Assembly: GCA_905216175.1 (NCBI GenBank)
Contig: CAJMSV010000037.1
Coordinates: 1 to 16,424, forward strand
Direction: 5' to 3'
From: an uncultured bacterium
GTDB taxonomy: Bacteria > Actinomycetota > Coriobacteriia > Coriobacteriales > Coriobacteriaceae
Length of the DNA: 16,424 bases
Shown here: positions 1 through 5,396 of the stretch, piece by piece
Layout of the letters: each line of letters starts with the position of its first letter
Position numbering within the stretch: position 1 is the first letter of the stretch
Notes under the pieces: model-generated
Told to the model about the DNA's origin: nothing
What the model saw: the letters and a program-made list of their open reading frames with translations, nothing else
Database searches by the model: none
Program-made: the position numbers and the translations under genes

Positions 1-1
1 G

Positions 2-406
2 ACCATTATTACTCTCGCCGTGTTCTGCTTGTGCATCGGACGCAAGGGTTGGATTCTCTTCGTGCCAGTCGCCTTCCTGCTCTGCTGCACCTTCACCTCG
101 CTGGTCCAGAGCGCCATGGGCTGCATGACCGCCGTCCAGGCCTACGGTTTCTTCGGTACCATCCCGGCTACTGCCACCACGGCTGCTGTCTCCGTCGCCG
201 CCACCAAGGGCCTGCAGCTCGTCTTTGCCGTCCTGCTGATGGTCCTGGGCCTCATCGTTGCCGTTAACTGCCTCAAGGAGTTCTTCGGCAAGGAGGCCGG
301 TTCCATGCCCGACGAGGAGCCCGAGTGGTCCGAGATGGGCAAGGCCGAGTATGGCCGCACTGCTGCTGCCGAGGCTCCTGTCGACGCCGAGGCCGCCAAG
401 GCTTAG
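2..406 (+). CDS. cstA: Carbon starvation protein CstA, C-terminal part (partial)
   Basis: The reading frame is open from the window edge to a TAG stop, so only the C-terminal ~134 residues are visible. They contain at least two hydrophobic membrane segments (about residues 1-40 and 65-90), then a short hydrophilic, acidic, Ala-rich tail. The order of a segment like TLAVFCLCIGRKG, a second segment, a NCLKEFFG stretch and a charged tail matches the end of CstA-family transporters, which import peptides or pyruvate during carbon limitation. This is known for the family, not shown here. The GTG at 20 is internal and should not be taken as a start, because the frame continues upstream. The gene ends 40 bases before a strong terminator. 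Family assignment rests on the C-terminus only and is therefore moderate. Confidence 0.7.
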   Translation, partial: TIITLAVFCLCIGRKGWILFVPVAFLLCCTFTSLVQSAMGCMTAVQAYGFFGTIPATATTAAVSVAATKGLQLVFAVLLMVLGLIVAVNCLKEFFGKEAGSMPDEEPEWSEMGKAEYGRTAAAEAPVDAEAAKA

Positions 407-445
407 TCGACCTGACGAGTTGAACGTCACATCTATATGACTCGG

Positions 446-485
446 AAAGACCGGGTCCGCGACTTCGCGGGCTCGGTCTTTTTTC
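446..485 (+). terminator. Rho-independent terminator after cstA
   Basis: A 15-bp stem (446-460 with 467-481, including two G-T wobbles) closes a 6-base loop and runs into a T-tract at 479-484. It ends the cstA transcript and separates it from the next gene. Confidence 0.9.
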
Positions 486-525
486 ATGCAAAAGCGGGTG
501 ACGCTCGAGTGTTCTCGCAGATGTT

Positions 526-560
526 TTGCGTGGATAAGGGCGCGCGTTGTACCATATAGA
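526..560 (+). promoter_or_regulatory. Candidate promoter of the JetD-like gene
   Basis: A TTGCGT hexamer at 526-531 lies 18 bases before TACCAT at 550-555; an alternative -10, TATAGA, is at 555-560. Transcription would begin near 562-568. That would make an ATG start at 566 almost leaderless and favours the GTG start at 590. Confidence 0.45.
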
Positions 561-589
561 CGTATATGTGTGCATATGAAAGGGGCCCC

Positions 590-2773
590 GTGGCCAAGAC
601 GGTATATTCCGATAACCAAAATAATGTCGATGCTCTGGCTGAGCGTCTGAGCGGACAAACGTCGCTTTCTGCCGAGCGGGCAAAGCTGGTTGCCTACGAC
701 CTGCTTTGCCGCAAGGCACTCAAGATCAAGTCGAGCGCGCTGGCGCAAATTTTCCGCTCCGTCGATAAGGAATGTGACACCAAGGCGATGCGCGATGAGC
801 TTATCGCGGCAAATATCGTGACCAAGATCGAGGGTAGCGGCATTAACGGGCGCCCGGCGTTCTATACCATCAATGCCGAGATCCGCGATGCCCAGGAGCA
901 GCCTGCCGAGTCCGTCGAGGATTTTGTCGTCGGGGATTCCGCTGACGTGCCTGCTGTGGAAGAAGTTGCCCCGCGTGAGCATGTCGATACCGATGAGTTG
1001 CTCGATGAGAACGTCGTGCGTGCCTTTACGGCCAAGGCAGGACGCGGCGGTTTTGGCGGGGGTGGCAAGCGCGATGCGCAGCGCCGTGCCCAGCAGGAGC
1101 GCTTCCGTCGCGCCGTTGCTCAAAAGGGTGAGACGGATGCTGAGGTTGTTGAGACCGAGGTTGCTGTCGAGTCGCAGAAGCCCGCGAAGGAGCAAAAGCC
1201 CGTGGAGGCCCAAGAGCCCAAGCGTCGTCGCGGTGCTCACTTTAAGGCTGCAGCGCAGGATGCCGCGCGTGAGGTCGAAGAGTCTTCTGAGGTTGCAGAC
1301 GATGTTGAGGAGTCTGCCAAGAGGGCTCCGGGTTCGTGTCGTCCCGGCCGTGGTTTTGCGGGGCGCGCGTATCCCGTGAGGCGTCAGGAGAAGAGCGAGC
1401 CGGCTTCGGCCACTCAGGACGAGAAGGACGAGAAGGCCGTTGAGCCGGCGGCTCGCGAACAGAAGCCTGTTGAGCCGCAGCTTGAGGTTGATGCCGAGGC
1501 CAAGGGCCAGCAGTCTACTGATGAGCAGACGGAGCAGGGCGCGTCGAGCAAGCCTCGTCGCCGTCGCCATCGTGGGGGCCGCAGTTCCCATGCCGAGACT
1601 GCGACCGAGAAGACCACGCCGCAGGACGAAGATGCGAAGGCCGAGGTTTCTTCGGGGCAGCCTAAGCGCCAGCCGGCGAAGGAGAGCAAGTCCGATCGTC
1701 CGCAGAAGCAGACGTCTATGCCGAAGCGCGAGCGCAATCCCCAAGGCGATTCTAAGCGCAAGTCTCAGAAGAAGCCGGAGTCTGCCGCAGCAGATACTGC
1801 TGCCCAGCAGCCCAAGTCGGCCGTTCACGGCGAGGTCTCGGCGTTTGCCCTTGCCCGCGTTTTAGGCAGGCAGCTGCTCAAAGTTGTCCCTACGCCCACG
1901 GCGCTCTCTAAGATCAAGGAGCAGCAGACACAGATCGTAAAGGTCGAGGGCAAGGACGGCAAAAAGGCTCCGCAGCGCACTCAGCACAACGAGATGTCCA
2001 ACCGCAAGATTGCCGAGGAAATCGCAATCATCCAGGCTTGGATCGAGCAGAACCGAGGTGTCGATACGCCGGTTGCCTCGCGCCGTCAGCGTGCCTACCA
2101 GATCTTTAACGACGAGAAGGCTTTTGACGGCAAGCACGGTGAGCGCTTGATCAGGCGTATGACCGAAAAGGGCATCAGCATGCAGGCGATCAAGGTCGCC
2201 CCCAATCGCCCCGTGCACTTTACGGGCTTCTTTACGCTGGGAGCCGACAAGCCGTTCATTATGGTCGAGAACTTGGACACCTACGACGAGATCGTCAAGC
2301 TCCTGCGCGGCCGCAAGCATGCCAAGCTTTTTGGCACCAAAGTTGGTGGCGTGATCTTTGGTGGCGGCTGCAAGGCGAGCGTTTCGCACGCACTGGATGA
2401 TTATCTGGCCGAGATCGGCTATCGCTTTAATTATGTCTACTACGTGGGCGACATCGATCGAGAGGGTGCGCGCATCGTCGAACAGGCCCGTAATGCCAAT
2501 GTCGTTGAGATTCGCCTGCATGCCGGTATGTATCGTGCCATGCTCGCCGAGCACAAGCGTCGCGTAAAGGCCGGCGGAGAGTGCGAGCCCGCGGCTGCCA
2601 ACCAGGGCGTGCCGCAGAACCTAGCGGCGACGATCAAAGATCTGCCTATGGTCACGCGCGTGCAGTTCCGCAACGTGCTGCGCGAGGGCGGACGCATTCC
2701 GCAGGAGATTCTGATGACCGCCGACTATCGGGATGGCGACTCGGGAAGCTTCGACCGCATGCTCAATAATTAG
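590..2773 (+). CDS. Orphan JetD/DUF2220-like Toprim protein with long disordered linker
   Basis: A 727-residue protein. Residues ~5-90 look like a helix-turn-helix/winged-helix unit ending in GRPAFYTIN. Residues ~100-410 are low-complexity, rich in Glu, Lys, Ala, Gln and Arg, with basic patches such as KRRRG and RRRRHRGGR. The C-terminal ~290 residues hold a second helical unit with the IFNDEK motif (near residue 508), then Toprim-type signatures: VEN (E560), FGGG (591-593) and GDIDREG (D621, D623). These are the landmarks of DUF2220, the Toprim nuclease domain of JetD in Wadjet systems. The long disordered insert is unusual for that family. GTG at 590 is preferred as start because GAAAGGGG lies just upstream; ATG at 566 has no binding site. 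The gene is monocistronic: terminators flank it and no SMC-like jetABC genes are in the window. Nuclease activity is inferred from the motifs; the role is unknown. Confidence 0.75.
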   Translation: MAKTVYSDNQNNVDALAERLSGQTSLSAERAKLVAYDLLCRKALKIKSSALAQIFRSVDKECDTKAMRDELIAANIVTKIEGSGINGRPAFYTINAEIRDAQEQPAESVEDFVVGDSADVPAVEEVAPREHVDTDELLDENVVRAFTAKAGRGGFGGGGKRDAQRRAQQERFRRAVAQKGETDAEVVETEVAVESQKPAKEQKPVEAQEPKRRRGAHFKAAAQDAAREVEESSEVADDVEESAKRAPGSCRPGRGFAGRAYPVRRQEKSEPASATQDEKDEKAVEPAAREQKPVEPQLEVDAEAKGQQSTDEQTEQGASSKPRRRRHRGGRSSHAETATEKTTPQDEDAKAEVSSGQPKRQPAKESKSDRPQKQTSMPKRERNPQGDSKRKSQKKPESAAADTAAQQPKSAVHGEVSAFALARVLGRQLLKVVPTPTALSKIKEQQTQIVKVEGKDGKKAPQRTQHNEMSNRKIAEEIAIIQAWIEQNRGVDTPVASRRQRAYQIFNDEKAFDGKHGERLIRRMTEKGISMQAIKVAPNRPVHFTGFFTLGADKPFIMVENLDTYDEIVKLLRGRKHAKLFGTKVGGVIFGGGCKASVSHALDDYLAEIGYRFNYVYYVGDIDREGARIVEQARNANVVEIRLHAGMYRAMLAEHKRRVKAGGECEPAAANQGVPQNLAATIKDLPMVTRVQFRNVLREGGRIPQEILMTADYRDGDSGSFDRMLNN

Positions 2774-2779
2774 GGACGC

Positions 2780-2906
2780 GTGGCCCCGGCGGGCCGGGCA
2801 TTAAGTTTGCTGCTCTACAGTCCTGCGCAAGACGAAGGCCACATTAAGTGGCCTTCTTTGCGTGCGGAACTCGCGACAAACTTAATGCCCGGCCCGCCGG
2901 GGCCAC
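2780..2906. repeat. 127-bp nested palindrome with perfect 30-bp inverted arms
   Basis: The arm 2780-2809 is the exact reverse complement of 2877-2906, 30 of 30 positions. The 67 bases between the arms hold a separate perfect 9-bp hairpin (2834-2856). The sequence CATTAAGT occurs both in the left arm and across the inner hairpin loop. No clear target-site duplication is seen. It could be a miniature mobile element, a repetitive palindrome, or an elaborate transcript end. Confidence 0.8.
2834..2860 (+). terminator. Terminator-like hairpin after the JetD-like gene
   Basis: A perfect 9-bp stem (2834-2842 with 2848-2856) with loop ATTAA is followed by a short T run (2857-2859). It lies inside the larger palindrome, 60 bases after the stop codon. 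The T-tract is short, so efficiency is uncertain. Confidence 0.55.
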
Positions 2907-2963
2907 ACGGCACGTTGTAGAAGGCGGCTCGCTTTTCGGAATTGGGCTGATATTTCAAGATGT

Positions 2964-2999
2964 AAGGCGCTCTTGGTCCTAATGAGCTTGGGGCGCCTT
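2964..2999. other. Stem-loop of unknown role
   Basis: AAGGCGC at 2964-2970 pairs perfectly with GCGCCTT at 2993-2999 across a 22-base loop. No T-tract follows on either strand. Apart from this hairpin and the tRNA terminator, nothing recognisable was seen between the nested palindrome and the tRNA gene. Confidence 0.3.
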
Positions 3000-3054
3000 C
3001 GCGTTTCCTCAGCTCCGCACCCTTGCGGGTTCTCGAATCCCTCCGCTTGCCCAC

Positions 3055-3091
3055 AAGAAAGCGCCCTGGGCCGTTATGGGCTCAGGGCGCT
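3055..3091 (-). terminator. Terminator of the tRNA-Gln transcript
   Basis: Read on the minus strand, a 9-bp stem AGCGCCCTG/CAGGGCGCT, extended by three more pairs after one mismatch, is followed by TTTCTT. It begins ten bases after the encoded CCA end of the tRNA. Confidence 0.75.
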
Positions 3092-3100
3092 CAATTTTAA

Positions 3101-3175
3101 TGGCTGGGACGGAGGGATTCGAACCCCCAACAGCCGGCACCAAAAACCGGAGTTCTACCGTTGAACTACGTCCCA
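3101..3175 (-). tRNA. trnQ: tRNA-Gln, anticodon UUG, CCA encoded
   Basis: The minus strand folds into a full cloverleaf: acceptor TGGGACG/CGTCCCA, D stem GTTC/GAAC, anticodon stem CCGGT/GCCGG (one wobble), and a T arm with the TTCGAAT loop. The seven-base anticodon loop TTTTGGT puts TTG at positions 34-36, so it reads CAA and, by wobble, CAG. The discriminator base is G and the CCA tail is encoded (3101-3103). Confidence 0.95.
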
Positions 3176-3206
3176 ATGTGTGGTGTTGCCCAAAAGCAAC
3201 TCGTTT

Positions 3207-3236
3207 AGTTTACCTAATCTGCGAGGGCATCGCAAA
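3207..3236 (-). promoter_or_regulatory. Possible tRNA-Gln promoter
   Basis: On the minus strand TTTGCG (3231-3236) lies 18 bases before TAAACT (3207-3212), which would place the start about 25 bases before the mature tRNA 5' end. It overlaps the last codons of the upstream peptidoglycan-binding gene. The -35 match is weak. Only a 5-bp hairpin separates that gene from the tRNA, so co-transcription is also possible. Confidence 0.3.
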
Positions 3237-4119
3237 CGCCATCGAGCAGGCGTACGGCGAGTGTCTGCGCGTCGCTGGCCGTGAAGGTGCCGTTGTAGCG
3301 CGTCATGCCCGTGAGCTCAATACGAATGCGAGCCGGCTTCTGCTGCGCGGCGACATTGGCAGTGCGGATGCGCTGGGCCAGGTTGTGGCACTCGGCGAGG
3401 GCAATCGTGGCGCGCGGTGCGGCGTCGGCGGGCAGCTCGTCGCTTGCGATCTCGAGCACTAGGTCAACGTCGGTTGGGACCTCGGAGTCGCAGAGCATCA
3501 TGCCGCTGTTGTCGGTCGTTGCCGTGGCGATATTCCACATGCGCGACGCAACGCTGCGTGCGATGGGGTCCTCGCCGATAACGGCGATCTGGAAGCGCTC
3601 GAGCACGTTGGCGGCGCGAGCAAAACCGATACGGGACTCGGCTTCGGTGACCGAGGGCTTGCCCTCCCACACATGGTGCAGGCGGTTGATGTAGGCGTAG
3701 GTGTCCTGGAAGGCCATGCCGTCGGCAAACAGGCCGACATTTTCCTGGAACTGCTGTAGGGCGGCCTCGGTATGCGGGCCAAAGTAGCCGTCGTCTTCGC
3801 CACAGGCAAAGCCCAAAACGTTGAGAGCGCGCTGCAGGGCCTGCACATCGGCGCCATGGAAATTGGGCATGCGCAGATAGAGGGTGCGGTCGCCCAGCTT
3901 ATACGAAGCGTCTACAAGGGCGCTCCAACAGGGGATATCGACGGCATGGCCGGCAGCAAGGCCGCTGTCGAGTCTGAAGGTGCTGACGGCCTGCTCAGTG
4001 GTGGCTCCAAAGTACTTGTCGGTGACTTCGGCGGCATCAATCGTGTAGCCGAGCTGCAGGAGACGAGACTGCACGTCCTCGACGGCTGCTCCTTGCATGC
4101 CCGTTGTAATAGGTTCCAT
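3214..4119 (-). CDS. Peptidoglycan-binding repeat protein without an export signal
   Basis: A 301-residue protein. Residues ~1-68 and ~74-140 are two PG_binding_1-type repeats, each with the pattern G.dV..LQ..L..LG......dg.fG..t..A...FQ (for example VQALQRALNVLGF, then DGYFGPHTEAALQQFQ). The remaining ~150 residues are not recognised with confidence. They alternate strands and helices and end in a helix, but show none of the zinc-binding His/Glu residues of an N-acetylmuramoyl-L-alanine amidase. No signal peptide or membrane segment is present, so the protein appears cytoplasmic. The order of two such repeats plus a diverged C-terminal domain recalls actinobacterial CwlM, a cytoplasmic regulator of peptidoglycan precursor synthesis; this comparison is inference. 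The start ATG has a good GAAAGGGG site 7 bases upstream. Confidence 0.7.
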   Translation of the reverse strand: MEPITTGMQGAAVEDVQSRLLQLGYTIDAAEVTDKYFGATTEQAVSTFRLDSGLAAGHAVDIPCWSALVDASYKLGDRTLYLRMPNFHGADVQALQRALNVLGFACGEDDGYFGPHTEAALQQFQENVGLFADGMAFQDTYAYINRLHHVWEGKPSVTEAESRIGFARAANVLERFQIAVIGEDPIARSVASRMWNIATATTDNSGMMLCDSEVPTDVDLVLEIASDELPADAAPRATIALAECHNLAQRIRTANVAAQQKPARIRIELTGMTRYNGTFTASDAQTLAVRLLDGVCDALAD

Positions 4120-4146
4120 GAACGAACCCCTTTCGGCGTACCATTC

Positions 4147-4176
4147 GTACTATTTGAGCGTCTGTCGGATAGACAA
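4147..4176 (-). promoter_or_regulatory. Candidate promoter of the peptidoglycan-binding gene
   Basis: On the minus strand TTGTCT (4171-4176) lies 17-18 bases before ATAGTA/TAGTAC (4147-4153). Its position, about 30 bases before the start codon, fits a short leader. Confidence 0.35.
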
Positions 4177-4257
4177 CGCAAAGGGATGCATAAACATGCA
4201 CTCAACAGTGTAGCAAGTTGTGCCTAAATACGCTGCTGACAGGTTTTATAACCCCCG

Positions 4258-5283
4258 TTAGTTAAGGCGCTCCACAAAGAAATCTGCCATGGAGAGGAAC
4301 AGCTCGCGTGCGTGCGGATCAAGCTCAACGTTCTCGATGGCCGCTTTGGCCTTAGCGGTCAGGTCGAGCGCGTAAGTGTGGGCGTAATCGATAGAGCCGG
4401 TCTCCTGGAAGATCTCCGCGGCGCGTGCGAGCTGCGCGGGATCATCGGTGCCCGAGGAAAGAAGCTCCTCGACCTCGTCGTGGTGGCGCTCATCAGAGAG
4501 GGCATGAACGGCGACAAGCGTGCGCTTGCCCTCGGTGATGTCGGTGCGGAAGTCCTTGTTGGCGGCTTCCTTAGTGCCGACAAGGTTGAGCAGGTCGTCC
4601 TGAATCTGAAAGGCAAGGCCCGTGTGCAGGCCAAAGGCGCGCAGCGCTTCGATTTGCTCATCGCTGCCGCCGCCGATAATGGCTCCGGCGGCAAGCGGCG
4701 TGGCTCCGCTGTAAAACGCGGTCTTGTGCGTCGCCATGTCCAGGTAGTCATCAACCGAGATATCAAAGCGCCCGTCACGGACCCAACCCAGGTCGAGCGC
4801 TTGACCCTCGATGGTGCGGACGATCATCTCGGTAAGCTCGTGGAGCACGCGCAGCTTCACGTCGGACTCCAGCGTGGGGTCGTCGAGAACCGTCTTGGTG
4901 ACCATGGTGAGCGCCAGGTCGCCACAATTGATGGCAAGGCCCGTGCCCTCGGTAAGGTGCATGCAGGGCTTGCCTCGACGAAGCTGTCCGTTGTCGGCGA
5001 TGTCGTCGTGGATCAGCGCGCCCGACTGGAAGTGCTCGATGGCTGCCGCGGCGCTGCGGGCGCTCTCAAAGCTACCGCCCACTGCGGTTGCGGCGAGCAT
5101 ACAGATAAGCGGGCGGTGGCGCTTGCCGGAGTTGGCCGTAAAAGCCGAGAGCGGCGCGTACAGGTAGCGCTCGATATCGGCAGAGGCCGCCTGTCCGTCA
5201 AAGAACGTGGCCAGATAGTCGTTGATCTGGTCAAAGTGCTGGGCTAAAAAGCTGGTAAACGGACTGGACACGGGTTCTCGCAT
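4258..5283 (-). CDS. Polyprenyl diphosphate synthase (trans-isoprenyl type)
   Basis: A 341-residue all-helical prenyltransferase that condenses allylic diphosphates with isopentenyl diphosphate, supplying quinone side chains or other isoprenoids in the cytosol. Diagnostic motifs appear in order: GKRHRP (diphosphate binding), the first Asp-rich motif HDDIAD (D93, D94, D97), a KT pair in ATHKTAFYSG, the second Asp-rich region QIQDDLLN (D229, D230, N233) and GKRTL. Length is normal for the family. The last acidic position of the second motif is Asn rather than Asp. Chain length cannot be told from the sequence. The start at 5283 has only a weak purine-rich site (AAGAAAGA). The gene lies 113 bases after the PTS gene on the same strand, with no clear terminator between, so some read-through is possible. 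Confidence 0.9.
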   Translation of the reverse strand: MREPVSSPFTSFLAQHFDQINDYLATFFDGQAASADIERYLYAPLSAFTANSGKRHRPLICMLAATAVGGSFESARSAAAAIEHFQSGALIHDDIADNGQLRRGKPCMHLTEGTGLAINCGDLALTMVTKTVLDDPTLESDVKLRVLHELTEMIVRTIEGQALDLGWVRDGRFDISVDDYLDMATHKTAFYSGATPLAAGAIIGGGSDEQIEALRAFGLHTGLAFQIQDDLLNLVGTKEAANKDFRTDITEGKRTLVAVHALSDERHHDEVEELLSSGTDDPAQLARAAEIFQETGSIDYAHTYALDLTAKAKAAIENVELDPHARELFLSMADFFVERLN

Positions 5284-5396
5284 TCTTTCTTAGGTTGCAT
5301 CGTTGCGGTGTGCAGATACCATATTGCCACATTGGAGTTGCCGGCGCGTCTGTTTTGGCGATTTGGGGAAACGGGACGCGTGCGCGTGCCGGCTGC

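Noticed and set aside
566..589. ATG start at 566 for the JetD-like protein
   Set aside because: No ribosome binding site precedes it and it falls at the predicted transcription start; GTG at 590 is preceded by GAAAGGGG.
590..2773. Complete Wadjet (JetABCD) defence system
   Set aside because: Only the JetD-like gene is visible. The flanking genes are a CstA-type transporter, a tRNA and metabolic genes, with no SMC-like or kleisin-like partners.
2780..2906. Prophage or island attachment sites (direct repeats)
   Set aside because: The 30-bp copies are inverted, not direct, only 67 bases apart, and there is no integrase in the window.
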